Under the pieces are notes generated by a model that saw only the letters and a list, made by a program, of their open reading frames with translations, was not told the DNA's origin and did not search any database. DNA of 64,000 bases, from contig NC_016132.3 in assembly GCF_000005505.3 (NCBI RefSeq), positions 16,172,501 through 16,236,500 of the forward strand, in the 5' to 3' direction. This stretch comes from Brachypodium distachyon. Its lineage: Eukaryota > Streptophyta > Magnoliopsida > Poales > Poaceae. How positions within the stretch are numbered: the first letter of the stretch is position 1; each line of letters opens with the position of its first letter. Both the position numbers and the translations under genes were made by a program. Below are positions 1-12,500 of the stretch, in pieces.

Positions 1-340
1 GTTCTTGTCTGAATTTCTACTGTTTTTACTGTTGGTGTGTTCATGTCGGAGCCCACAAAGGCTGAGATTGGCATTGAGGTGGATTACATTATTTAGCGTT
101 TTTAATCAATTTATTTTTTCTATTTTTTCATCTGACTAACCAATTTTTGCTTGCAGTGTTAATTTTTTCAGAACAAATTACGGAAATAACTTGAGCACAA
201 CACAGTTAGCAACCCTGAACTGAGTCCAAACCGGCTGTACCAATACAACTGCGTTCATCTCTACCCCCGTAGAAGGAAACCTGAAGCTCCGAAAAAAAAA
301 TAATTCTAAAAGGAAAACTAGAAAGAAACTTTTGTCCCGT
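1..340. other. 5' flank of CTF4, no gene seen
   Basis: AT-rich intergenic sequence upstream of CTF4. I see no open reading frame with family resemblance, no RNA gene and no terminal inverted repeat here. The distal promoter of CTF4 probably lies in its right half. Confidence 0.5.
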
Positions 341-383
341 CGCGCCAAAACCATTTTCCCGCCAAATAGTTGCTTTCCCGCGC
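341..383 (+). promoter_or_regulatory. Cluster of three E2F-like sites before CTF4
   Basis: Three matches to the E2F core TTTSSCGC lie in 43 bp: CGCGCCAAAA at 341-350 (reverse orientation), TTTTCCCGCC at 354-363 and TTTCCCGCGC at 374-383. They end about 150 bp before the CTF4 start codon. E2F sites of this form drive S-phase expression of plant replication genes, which suits CTF4. The motifs are visible; binding is inferred. Confidence 0.65.
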
Positions 384-535
384 AATAACTCCCCCCAAAA
401 CAAATTTCACGCCGCCAGAACTCACATCTGAACCCCAGCGAGCAAACACATCTCTCACATCACAACGCATCTCGTCAATCCCCTCCAGCACCACCAAGAA
501 ATCCTCGGGGGCGAAGGATCCCTCTCGGCGCTGCA

Positions 536-3500
536 ATGAAAGGGCGCGCGCTGAAGCTCCGGGAGGCGCACAAGGCGGGGTCGCCGCCGGTCTTCTGCAC
601 GGCGGTGTGGGGGCCCGGAGGACAGCACGTCGTCACCGCCTGCGCCAGCGACGTCGCCGTCCTGATCCATGACGCCGCCGCGGTTGCTGCTGGCGGCGGC
701 CGGGGCTCCGATCCGGCAGCGGTCGTCACCACCATCCGGCTCCACAAGGATGGCGTCACGGCGCTCGCCGTAGCGCCGGGCTCCGGCGGCTCGCTGGCTT
801 CCGGCTCCATCGACCACTCCGTCAAGTTCTACTCCTTCCCAGGTTCTTGGATCTGACCGTCCTCCTAATATGCCCTATATCTAATTCGAGATTTTTCCGT
901 CTCACCGCAAGATCTGACTCCTTGCAGGTGGAGAGTTCCAGGGCAACGTTGCTCGGTTCACCCTCCCGATCCGGTCACTCGCCTTCAACAGGAAGGGCAC
1001 CCTTTTAGCAGCGGCCGGCGATGACGACGGCATCAAGCTGATCGCGACGATCGACAACACAATCTCTAAGGTGCTCAAGGGCCACAAGGGCTCAGTCACC
1101 GGACTGGCTTTCGACCCCAAGAATGATTACTTGGCGTCAGTTGACAGCTTCGGCACGGTCATCTATTGGGATCTTTGCTTGGGAAATGTGTCGCGTACCT
1201 TGAAGCGTGTTGCCCCAACATTTGGCTCCGACCACTCAGTGAAGAATGGCCTGTGTTGGAGTCCTGATGGGCAAACCCTTGCTGTTCCCGGATTGAGGAA
1301 TAATGTAGTCATGTATGATAGGGACACTGGGGAAGAGGTGTTCACGCTGAAAGGAGAACATGAGCAGCCAGTCTGCAGCCTTTGCTGGTCGCCAAACGGG
1401 AGGTACTTGGCCACTGCTAGCCTGGATAGGCAGGTGCTGATCTGGGATGTAAAGTCGAGGCAGGACATTGAGAGGCAGAAGTTTGATGAGAGGATATGCA
1501 GCTTGGCTTGGAAACCAGAGGAAAATGCTTTAGTGCTGATTGATGTGACGGGCAAATTTGCCATTTGGGAGTCGGTAGTCCCTTCAACTTTGAAGTCGCC
1601 GACTGAGGGTGCACCTGACCTAAACATAACAAGAGTTCCTTTCTTTGATGATGACGATGAGGAAGAAAAGGCAAGCACATCTGCTGGATTTGATGATGAT
1701 GTTGATGAAAGTCTTGGAGAGCTGGGCCCTTCCAGTCACAAGAGATTGAGGAGGAAATCTGCATTTGGTGACCACTCTAATGGAGATAATGAAGATGAGG
1801 ATTTGATACATCATATGGAGTCATACAAGAGAACAAAACATAAGCATAAAGATACAAAGGAAGATGTTGGTAAGGCAATAGATGATACAGCCACTTCTGG
1901 AAGGTTTGTTACAGCAAGAATGCAGGTTTCTTTCCAGCCTGGTGCAACGCCATCGCAGCCTGGCAAGCGAAATTTTCTTGCATACAACATGCTTGGAAGT
2001 ATTACTACTATTGAAAATGAGGGGCACTCACATGTAGAGGTAAGATTTGCTGTTCACCTGTTTGCTTCACAACTCACAAGCGATCATATGACCATCTGAA
2101 TTTACATTACCTCTGTTGGAAGTAGCAATAATTGTATGTTTATTCCAGGTTGATTTCCATGACACAGGAAGAGGCCCTAGAGTTCCTTCCATGACTGACT
2201 ATTTTGGTTTCACAATGGCTGCACTAAATGAATCAGGAAGTGTGTTTGCAAATCCATGCAAGGGTGACAAGAATATGAGCACTCTTATGTACCGTCCCTT
2301 CAGTAGCTGGGCTGGCAACAGCGAGGTGAGTTTTGTTGCCCTTAGCAGCATAGATATCTTTCAACTTCGAGAATTGGAATGATTGACTACTGGTTACTGA
2401 AACATAAGGTATCTTTATATGTCCAAAATCCAGTGGTCAATGAGGTTTGAGGGAGAAGAAGTGAAGTCTGTGGCTCTTGGTGCTGGATGGGTTGCTGCAG
2501 TCACAAGTTTAAATTTTTTGCGCATCTTCACAGAAGGGGGCCTGCAGGTTATTCTAAGTTTCTTGAGTATAGTATTTTCAAAGGTTTTTTTATTTGGCTC
2601 GTATTATCATTGTCGATGAGTTAGCCAGGTCCTTTTATCCCTTTTATCTAAAAGAACTTGGAGGCCGCCTCCATATTAGTTCCCAAACACCAATGAACTG
2701 AGCTGTTAATTTCAGTTCAGTGGGAGTACCAGAGCTTCCTATGACGGAAAAAAAAACCTGGTATTAAATTTACAATGCTATATGGAAAGAAATTAGTTAC
2801 CTCTAATAGTAGAAGCAACCACTTGCTACCCTGACTCTCGGCTCCTAGATCACTACTGTTACAGATGTACTAACATAAAATCTGCAATATTCCAGATGGC
2901 ATTCACTCTCTAATCTCTATTATTCTCGAGTTATTAACATTATATTTATAACCCGTATTTGTGCTATCATTTTCAGTGCTGATATACAAGTTGGGAAGTG
3001 CAGACTGCAGAATTAACTAAATGATATTTTCTAAACGTTTCTGTAGTGCACATTGTTCTTGTTTGTGTGATGATTTGGCCCTAATACATTGGTAGTAGAC
3101 ACATGTTCCGACTAAGTTGCCTGGAAAATCTATACTAATTTCCCACATTTGTTCAGAACAAGCCAAAGCTTAAATTCTATTCATCACAAAAACAAACAAT
3201 CATTCCAAAGAAGGTTTGACAAAAGGTTCATTGTTCGCGATGGCAGATGCAGAAAGCTTAATGTATCTGTCACACATATAATAATTGCCTCTTGACTGAC
3301 TTCTCAATTGGTAAACTTTCATTGAAATCTTGCCATTTCCATTCACCAGTAAAAAACAATATCTAACCTGCTAAGACCTAAAAGCTAGAAGCTAGCCCAT
3401 TTTCATACCCATGGAGCTAATTTTCCCACTATGTTCAAAATCCAATAATGTTCGAAAGATGATAAAATTTGCGCTGTTCTAGTTTACAAAGTTCAGTGCT

Positions 3501-6500
3501 TCCTGTTTATGCAACTATACATCATATTTTGGCACATTTGCATTTGTAATCATAAGTAGCAATCACATCTTGCCTCCTTTTCCAGTTAATTTATTTATTT
3601 ATTTGCAGTCACACATTTACTTACCAACTACCAGCATTTGATATTATAATCGACTAAATTCTCATTCTGCAGATGCATATCCTCTCAGTCAGTGGTCCAG
3701 TGTTGACAGCAGTGGGTCATGGAGATCAGCTAGCAATTGTGTTCCACTCTTCAGATTGTCTTCCTTCAGGAGATCAGGTAATTGTCGGCATGCCCATTTT
3801 CCTTGATGATTTTAGATAATGCCTTACTGCTTTTGATGGTAATATTGGTAAATGTTGCGGTATCTGAGGGGGCACAAGCAATGTCCTGTTGGTAAGGGTT
3901 TTGAACAGTTTTGATTAGCATACCTGTCCTGTTGGTTCTACATTTATAATCTTCCGTGATAATTGACAATGTAATTGATATACAAGTTTCTGTCTACCAC
4001 TGTCAGGTCCTAGATGTTAAGGTATTCAACATATCTGAGGGGGCACAAGCAATGTCCAGTCGCCTTGTGTTGACTCCATCCTCTCAATTATCTTGGTTTG
4101 GTTTCAGTGAGAATGGCCAACTTAGTTCATATGACTCAAAGGTATATATGCCTATGGATTTATCAACAGTCCAATATAGCTTCAATGATACAAAAAAATG
4201 TTTTAAGCTGACCGAGAATGGTTCCAGGGAATACTGAGGGTCTTTTCTAGCCAGTTCGGAGGAAGTTGGCTCCCCGTGTTTAGGTATACAATCTTCCTTA
4301 CAAGTTAAACATTCATGTTACTGCTGCATCACACTCAACCACTATATATTATCAGTTCAATGAAGGCAAGAAAATCTGAAGATGAAAGCCACTGGGTGGT
4401 GGGTTTGGATGCTAATAACATATTCTGTGTCCTATGCAAATCCCCTGACTGTTATCCACAGGTATTACTTCTTCAGACCAGTTTTCATATTTGTTAAAAA
4501 TTTAAGTTCAGTCCATCCAGCAAAGATGCTTTCAGCTATGTAATGTTGAAGATGAAGAATATTTTTATCCTCGTACGTGCACCTAAATGTGTGCCATTTT
4601 GTATTAGACCGTTTTGTATTAGAACAAACATGCCTAAATGGTGCAAACTTTAGAAAGCCACCACCAGCAGCAGCAATGACCAATTAGCCAACTTGATCAC
4701 TTTAAAAAATTAAATAAAAATAAAAATGCAAACAAATTCTAACTAAACGACCACAGCATTGTTTTCAGGAGGCCTGGCATGCAATGGTAGTCACCCAAAA
4801 TTACTTTGCGGCTGCCAGCTTCCAAAACTCCCACCTAATTGAGGATTCATCAGAGAAGTAAAGAAAATGCAAAATAAATTTGTAGCTACACAACCACAGC
4901 ATAAGGCCTGGCATAAATTAGTAGTCGCCATAACAATCGTGCATGCGACTTCCACAACTCCACCTCATTGACTGATTCCCCAAGCATCTCATAATTTGGG
5001 TTGGGTCCCTTTCCTGCAATAAATAAATAAATGGGATTGGGCCGGGTCTCAAACAGTCACTCCTTTAGGCGCCAATCTCTATAAAATGAGGATGATCAGT
5101 GATGGAGAATAATTTTTGTTGTGTTAGTTTAACAGACACCGGAAAGAAGTTATTCTGATTTCTGTTTTGTCTTGCTTGTTTAAATTTAGCTGTCACGCTA
5201 GTTTTGTAAAGAAAATGAATAGTTCATTGCATCTTTTTCTCTCTTGATGAACACTATAGGCATAACGGAGTACACTAAGTTACCAAATTTGCCAACTTGG
5301 ACGACAACCAACTCCCAGTTTCCTCACTATATGTTGATCTGCTCTTAACTTGTCTTCTCTTGATCTTAGGTAATGCCGAAGCCTGTTCTAAGTATACTGG
5401 AGTTTTCATTTCCTCTTGCCTCATCTGACCTTGGAGCCAATAATTTGGAGAATGAATTCATGATGAAGAGGCTGCATCTCTCACAGGTACATCCTGTTTC
5501 TTTTGGTCTTAAAGGAGGGTGTTTCATTTGTTTCTTTAACATTTCCTGTTAATCTCAGATCCAAAAGAAAATAGAAGAAATGGCTGCTTTGGGTCTGGAC
5601 GTGACTGCATTTGAAGATGAAGCGTTTAACACAGAGGCTGCACTTGACCGGTGCATCTTGAGGCTCATATCTAGCTGCTGCAATGGTATACTGACTTAAA
5701 AATAACAAATTCATTAATCACTGTTAAATGGTTTTTCTCTTAAATTGTTGTTTTATCTTGCTTCAAAGGTGATAAGCTGACTCGAGCTACCGAGCTTGCA
5801 AAATTACTGACACTGGGGAAATCAATGAAGGGAGCATTAACACTTGTAACACGCTTGAAACTTCCAATATTACAAGAGAAGTTCAGTTCAATACTTGAGG
5901 TGAAAGCCGCACCCCTTAGGTTTTTACCCTGTATAGAACCTCCTTACTGTTACCATTGCATTCATGTCACGTTTGAAAGAAGGGGAAATTGGTCAGGGGA
6001 CACCGTTATTTTGTGGCCTTTGCCCAACACACCGCCCAAATATGGATTTGCCCAGTACCATTATAATTCTTGGGCCATTTGCTGAAACACACCGCCCGTT
6101 CAAAAACAGAAAGTTGACATTTTTGACTGCTCATGACTTGCTTGGGATGGCTGTTTTGAATAGTGTTTTTTTGTCTAATAAATTTTTTGGCCCTTTCAGT
6201 TGGTACCTATGTGCCAATTTTGGACAAAAAAACTATTCAAAACAGCCATCATGAGAAAAAAAAACATAATGAGCAGTCAAAAAGGTCAACTTTCCATTTT
6301 GAACTGGCGGTGTGTTTTAGCAAATGGCCCAAGAATTATAATGGTACTAGGAAAATCCACATTTGGGCAGTGTGTTTGGGCAAAGGCCACAAAATAACGG
6401 TGTCCCCTGCCAATTTCCTCTTGAAAGAAACTTCTGATCAGTTGATGATCATATAATAACTTTGGCAGGAGAGGATGTTAAATGATACAAGAACTCCAGG

Positions 6501-7020
6501 AGCAATAGGTGTTTGCTCCAGTGCAACCACTGCAAAGTACTCACCATCGTTGACCACTCATGCAATTCAACCTGCTAAAACTGTACAGAATGGAAATAAC
6601 ATGGAGGCTTCTGCAGCACCTGCACTAAATCCTTTTTCCCCACAACGAAGCAGTGCACCTGGATCAAAGAAGGCAGAAGTAGAACAACTGAAAGAGCCGA
6701 AGGTTACTGAAAAGGCTTCACCATCAGTTACCCCACTAGCCAAGATGCCTAAAAAGAATGAAAAGGCACAAGGGATAGCAAAGACAAATAGGGATGTGAC
6801 AGCTGTAGTCGAACAGCTTCCAAAAGGTGTAATCGATCAGGTTGGTGTTAAAAACAAGAGCAACGAAGATAGCAACCGGGTAGAGCCTCAGCGGCCAGTT
6901 AACCCCTTTGCAAAACCTTCATCCAACAAAGACAAATCATCGTCCCTTTTGGATTCCATCAAGAAGATGAAAGTTGAAAATGAGAAAGTTGATAAATCGA
7001 ACAGCAAGGTCAAAGTCTAA
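536..7020 (+). CDS. CTF4: CTF4/WDHD1 (AND-1) replisome adaptor
   Basis: Homolog of yeast Ctf4 and animal WDHD1/AND-1, which links the CMG helicase to DNA polymerase alpha at forks; plant members are called EOL1/2. Twelve exons join in frame: 536-842, 928-2039, 2149-2325, 2434-2547, 3673-3777, 4007-4141, 4228-4283, 4356-4461, 5370-5486, 5559-5685, 5769-5899, 6469-7020, giving about 1012 residues. Residues 1-320 form WD40 repeats (for example the GHKGSVTGLAFDP and LIWDVKS segments). An acidic/basic linker lies at about 345-420, a SepB/Mcl1-type middle propeller at about 425-730, helices to about 830, then a lysine/serine-rich disordered tail. All splice phases agree and every intron is GT-AG. 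Intron 4 (1.1 kb) holds nothing I recognise; intron 11 carries a hairpin MITE. I see no C-terminal HMG box such as the animal protein has. Confidence 0.93.
3861..4057 (+). repeat. 26-bp direct repeat, intron 5 copy of exon 6
   Basis: The 26 bases at 3861-3886 in CTF4 intron 5 are identical to 4032-4057 inside exon 6 (coding the ISEGAQAMS region). The intronic copy is flanked by a second short repeat, TCCTGTTGGT, at about 3884 and 3926. This looks like a local duplication of coding sequence or repair filler DNA. Confidence 0.8.
5982..6420. mobile_element. Mutator-type foldback MITE in CTF4 intron 11
   Basis: A 439-bp element that is almost wholly palindromic: two arms of roughly 195 bp (5982 to about 6178, and about 6222 to 6420) around a spacer of about 45 bp. 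The ends read GGGGAAATTGG and its complement. A perfect 9-bp target site duplication, TTGAAAGAA, flanks it at 5973-5981 and 6421-6429. A 9-bp duplication and long terminal inverted repeats are typical of the Mutator superfamily. It has no coding capacity. It is transcribed as part of the CTF4 intron, so a long RNA hairpin is expected. Confidence 0.9.
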
Positions 7021-7423
7021 ATGTTTTTCTTAGTCATATGGCCTGCTTGGTGGAATCTGCCAGTTAATCACCTGTTTTAATTAACATCTGAAGAACTTGC
7101 CCTTTTCACTTAAATTCTGATAGTCTAGTTGAGTCAGCATATGATTCCTGAGCTTTTTATAGCTCCAAAGCTTTATTTGTAGTTGGGTTGTCTACTTGTC
7201 TGATTGATATTAGTATGTTAATAGTTTCCCTGTTCAGGAAATAGGTTCCACACTTATTTGTTATTTGACGCAGACCAGCGAGATGTGTCTTTGAGGATGT
7301 ATGATTTACCTGTTACTGGTTAAAGACAATCCCTGGCAACTTTGATTTGCCAGCAGATACATCAATAGCAAATTTCCTGCCAACCAAATAAAAGGTGCAA
7401 AGCTGGCACCCATGAATTTCTTA
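7021..7423. other. CTF4 3' flank
   Basis: AT-rich sequence after the CTF4 stop codon, presumably 3' UTR and spacer. No gene or repeat recognised before the Tourist-type element. Confidence 0.4.
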
Positions 7424-7740
7424 GGTAGTGTTTGGTTGAGATCATGAACTGGAATGTAATGGAATGGCTTCAAAAGTTGAGATGATTCCTGTGTTTGGTT
7501 CTTAGAACACAGAGAATTGGAATGGAACCATATGTTTCCTCAAAAAGAAATATTCCCTCAATATGTCTAACCATCTCATTCATCAAAAATGTACGATTGA
7601 GTTGGTTTCAAGTAGAATCAGTGATCTAAGTGTTTGGTTCTTAGGAATATAGAAAAGTAGAACCGTTCCATTACATTCCATTTCTATAAGAATAGAACCG
7701 TTCCGTTCCATTCCACCTTGCTCTAGAACCAAACACTACC
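7424..7740. mobile_element. Tourist-type (PIF/Harbinger) MITE
   Basis: A 317-bp non-coding element with inverted ends GGTAGTGTTTGGTT and its complement, flanked by TTA at 7421-7423 and 7741-7743. A 3-bp TTA duplication and GG-starting ends fit PIF/Harbinger (Tourist) MITEs. It lies in the spacer between the CTF4 and complex I-type gene 3' ends. Confidence 0.85.
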
Positions 7741-7743
7741 TTA

Positions 7744-8316
7744 GTTTTGAACTTACGGTTTGATGCTGATGTAAACCTGAACTAAATTTGGAGCCCTTAA
7801 TTTTTGCAGTAATTTCATGGAGTCAAATTCAATACGCAATGCAAACTTTGTTCTCGTTAATGTGGCAGCTGCTGCCTGCTGCAGTGCTGCAAACAGCAAA
7901 AATAATTTCTCATTTGTGCTTCTTTGGCTGGTTATAATCATCTTGCTGACCGTTTCGTCATTTTACTAGGTTATACGAATCATTTCCCAATCTCCACAAA
8001 TGTGTATGCGATCAATATGAAATTGTTGCTATTGCACACATGGCAACCCCTTATCCTTTTCGTGCACATGACAACGATTGTTTGTGATGTCAGTCTGACC
8101 AATAAAACTCAGCTCAGCTTGCTTCAGAATTGAATTAACAATCAATTTATTCAATGGAAAAAGACATTGTACAACCACCAGAGTACAAATTAGATGGAGA
8201 TAAGAGTGTAGTAACTACACATCAGTAGTAAATTCGAAAAAGCCACTTGATCAAGGAGGGGTAGGGACTTTGAGCATCATCTAATACGAGATTTTGTGTG
8301 GAAACCTCAAAGCTTT
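7744..8316. other. 3' flank of the complex I-type gene
   Basis: Spacer and probable 3' UTR of the minus-strand gene at 8317-9218. No coding sequence or RNA gene recognised. Confidence 0.4.
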
Positions 8317-9218
8317 CTATGCAGGCTTGGCTTCATCAGGAGTCTGGATAAAGCGGGGAACCTCTCCGTTCACCACCCTCCATGGGCCCCAGTAGAACTT
8401 GGGCGGCATGATCGGCACGGCCTCGCCCGGGTGGTCCTCCCAATACTTCTCCTGTTCCAGAATGTAATCGCAGTTCACAATCAGACGAAATCTAAAGATA
8501 AGTTAAAATCTACAAATCCAGCCTCTTCAATGGAGCATCAATTCATAACCAACTTGATCGTGATCTTTCGGTTTTGACGATTCGTATAGTTGCGGGAAAC
8601 AAGCATTTGTTAATTGTTAAGATTAATTAGATTAATGTTAATCATCCCTGTAATTACCCCGAACGGTTGCGTTTGTGCAAACCATTGAACCTGCACGCCT
8701 TGCACGTGCGTGTCTCTCCCGAGCAGACGCGGCTGTTGCTCGCATCCCTCTGGACGAGACGACCCTTTGTAAGCCAATATATTGGACAGAACATCATCGA
8801 ATCAAAAACAGTTTTCATTCTCGTCACAATTTAGCATTAATGTCATCATGTAGAAGCGATGACCAATGTAATCTGGCGGCCACTAAAAAACGCAAATAAC
8901 GTCGTCAGGAGCTAGATAATTTAACAGGAACGGCACTGCGCGCCCGCCAAGCATTTCGTCGAGCACCTTCCGCGCGACGCCCGCGCAGCCAGGAAGGGGA
9001 AGAGGGGTTTGTGGTGTCGAGCCGGAGCGCCTGACCTTGTAGAGCTGCTCGGTGAAGGCGGCGGCGACGACTGCGGTGTAGAAGGCGGCGACGTACGTGC
9101 CGACGAGCGGCGCGAAGGAGCGCGGCGGGCGGTACGGCTCCACCATGTCCCACAGCACCGTCTTCTCCCACTTGTGGAACTGCCGGTCCGCGTACCACCT
9201 CCAGAGCCTGCTCGCCAT
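8317..9218 (-). CDS. Small mitochondrial membrane protein, likely plant complex I accessory subunit
   Basis: Two exons on the minus strand, 9218-9036 and 8451-8317, join in frame to a 105-residue protein. It starts MASRLWRWYADRQFHKWEK, has one membrane segment at about residues 35-57, then a charged KEKYWEDHPGE stretch and a proline-rich tail. I recognise this as a conserved small plant protein that, to my knowledge, is reported among plant-specific subunits of mitochondrial NADH dehydrogenase; I cannot confirm the exact subunit name. An in-frame ATG six codons upstream (9236) is possible, but the chosen one matches the conserved N-terminus better. It is divergent from FEN1 with 357 bp between the start codons. 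Confidence 0.75.
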
Positions 9219-9575
9219 CTTCCACCCCTCCCACACGCTCGCGCTCTCAGAAATCCGGCGGTTCGTCGCCGCCGCTGCACGGCAGCCTCGGCTTCCTTCC
9301 TCTCTGGGGTGGTGCTGTTGGAGAATGGAGATCCGGAAAGCTTCCCCACTAGATTCGTAATGGGCCGGGACGTCTTACCGTCTTGCTGACTATTTGGGCC
9401 CGGCCCGGCCCATCTGTACCTCGGCGCCCCGACAAGGCGACAACACAAAAACCGCGAAAGGAAAAAAATTAACCGGAAGAAATAGTTCGCGGCCTCTCAA
9501 ACCCTTCCTCCCCATCTTCCTCTCCGTCGCGGCTGCCTCCGCCCGCCGCCGCAGCCGTCGTTCATCGCAGGAGAG
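9219..9575. promoter_or_regulatory. Shared promoter of FEN1 and complex I-type gene, with site II elements
   Basis: The 357 bp between two divergent start codons contain TGGGCC at 9361-9366 and 9395-9400 and GGCCCA at 9407-9412. These are site II elements (TGGGCY), known to be bound by TCP factors in promoters of plant mitochondrial, ribosomal and replication genes. Both flanking genes are of those classes. No clear TATA box is visible, as is common for such promoters. Confidence 0.7.
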
Positions 9576-12500
9576 ATGGGTGTCAAGGTGAGTGCCGCCG
9601 TGGCGGCTTTTGTTTATTCCATTGTAGATCGATTTGGTGATGACCTTCGTCTTGGAATGAACAGCGGGGATTCGGTTTTTTTTTTTGGTAGGGTTTGACG
9701 AAGCTGCTGGCGGACAACGCGCCCAAGGCGATGAAGGAGCAGAAGTTCGAGAGCTACTTCGGCCGCCGCATTGCGGTCGACGCCAGCATGAGCATCTACC
9801 AGTTCCTTGTATAGATCCCTCGTCTCCCCAAGCCCACATGACTTCTCCCTATTTTTGTTGCTGGTGGTATTGTGTGCTTACATGAGAGAATGATTGAGGA
9901 TTGTTTTGTGCTCAGTTCACCTTATATGCTGCTGTTCGCTGCTTCTATGTGCGCTTGGCGATTCGTCCTAGAAAATTTGCTCCCTTGGGATGGGTTTAGG
10001 GTTTTGTAAACCCTCGAGTAATGTAGATAATTTTCTGTTACTTGGTTGCCTAGTGCTTCTCACTTGCATTACCCTTTCCTAGATTGTGGCAATAGGCTGC
10101 CAATGTTTGCCAACCCTGGGCATATACATTGTTCTTGACCTCATTTGTGTTCTTAGTTTGGCTGGGTTGTGCCTCTAGCATCGACCATTTCTCCTTTTAA
10201 CAAATATAATAAAAGAGGAATTTAAAACTGTATTGATTAAATTGTTCTCTATGTCTGTTCAACAAGCTATTGTGAGATTAGCAAACCTCTTTTTCCTAGT
10301 GCCACGAAAGTTGGGATATGTTTTCTTATTCTTTCCCTGTACAGATTGTAGTTGGAAGGACAGGGATGGAAACCCTTACAAATGAAGCTGGTGAAGTCAC
10401 CAGGTCCAGATCTCTCTCTCTTCAACCGCACTCAATATTTCAAGTACCGCACACAGTTTCTAGTGCTAGTATTTCTGTTAATGTTTCTTTCTTTTTTCCT
10501 GGACAGTCATTTGCAAGGTATGTTTAACCGGACAATAAGGTTGCTTGAGGCAGGAATTAAACCAGTGTAAATCCAAACCCCTCCATTTCTTAATACCAGA
10601 ACCCTTCCATACAAGTACATGTAAAAAATATGAAATCATTTTTAAAAATGGACCACAACATTGTTCATGCAGATATGTTTTTGATGGCAAGCCTCCTGAC
10701 ATGAAGAAACAAGAGCTTGCAAAGAGGCATGGATCTTTCTTTTATCCTTTGATTGTTCTACCTCAGTTTATATGTCTTCCTATACTACTTTTCAGGTTAT
10801 TCAATGCTAACATGGTATACTTATCAGATATGCAAAGAGAGAGGATGCCACCGAAGAGCTGACCAAGGCAGTGGAGGTGCGCGGACATTGCTTTGATCAA
10901 TTTTTGTTCATGTCGTTTTGCTATGTTTTTTTCCCTTGACCTGTACAGAAAATGTTTTGATGTTATAGACAGGAGATACGGATGCAATTGAAAGATTCAG
11001 CAAGAGAACCGTGAAAGTGAGAATTCCATTTTTCAGTTGTTTGTGTTAATGAGTTCTCCTTGAAATTTTTCTTCAATAGTACTCTCCACAATAAATGTAA
11101 AGCGAATTCGTGTGTTGTTAGAAACCAATGGATTCTCTTGATGGTCAAATGTCAACTGGAATTTACTTATTTTGCATCGTGATGAATTGATACATGCGAC
11201 TATTTTAGCGTTTTCAGAGTAAGCTCTAGCTATTCATCTTCCGTGTTCACCGTGAGCAGGTCACTAAGCAGCACAATGATGACTGTAAGCGACTATTAAG
11301 GCTGATGGGTGTTCCTGTTGTAGAGGTAAATTCAATTTTGCTCACTGTCATGCCTATTATGAGGGAGCACATTAGCATATGATCATCTTGTTATAAGGAA
11401 TTATTGAAATTTGGTTTCTGCTAGCACAGAGTCTATGATTTCTTGTGTCTTTGTGATGCTCTCGATTTTATTCAAAGGCCTTTACCCTGTAGGCACCTTG
11501 TGAAGCAGAAGCACAATGTGCTGCCCTTTGCATAAAGGACAAGGTAATATTAACATTGTGTGACTCTACTACCTTCTTGTTTTCACCCTTTGGTTCCATT
11601 TCTTATTTAGTATTGTTTACTTTATAGGTGTATGCTGTCGCATCAGAAGATATGGACTCGCTTACTTTTGGAGCTCCACGGTTTGTTCGTCATTTGATGG
11701 ATCCAAGTTCCAGGAAAATACCTATCATGGAATTTGAAGTCGCGAAAGTACGCAGTGTTGTGCTCTGCCTGAAATTTATCCTTATCTTGTATATATACTT
11801 CACCAAAGTTCATACTGTAGATTCTAGAGGAGCTTGAATTCACTATGGACCAATTCATTGACTTGTGTATCCTCTGTGGATGTGACTATTGTGATAGCAT
11901 TAAAGGTATGATTGCTCACTGTCCTCTCTTTAATTGTGTAACCTACAATTCCTGCATTTCTCAAATTATTTAGCTATTAAAGACTTAAATTTTGCTAACT
12001 GTCTGTCTGTCTGTAGGTATTGGGGGCCTAACAGCTCTGAAGCTTATTCGTCAACACGGGTCAATAGAAGGCATTCTGGAAAATATTAATAAAGACAAGT
12101 TAGTCCGTGAACCATTTTGATGATTTTTCTATTGACTTAACTGAGCCCAGCCGAATATTTCAGTTGTGTAGCATAGTGGCCCGAAATTTATTCACTTTAA
12201 ACTCTTGGGTGTCTTGGCGAATGACATTATAGTTCGTGTGTTGCTTTCTTTTCCTTTTAATGTCGTTTCTACTGTTAGATGTTTTGATTGTGACGTGAAG
12301 CAGACTTTTCTTTTTTGCTGTTACATTTTCGTGTGTCCATTGTCTGTACCGTAGATATCAAATTCCTGAGGACTGGCCTTATGAAGAAGCTCGGCGCTTG
12401 TTCAAGGAACCCAATGTTACATTGGATCTTCCTGAGCTCAAATGGACTGCACCTGATGAGGAGGTGCACCTGCTGACCTTTTTTTTACTTGCCTTCTAAA

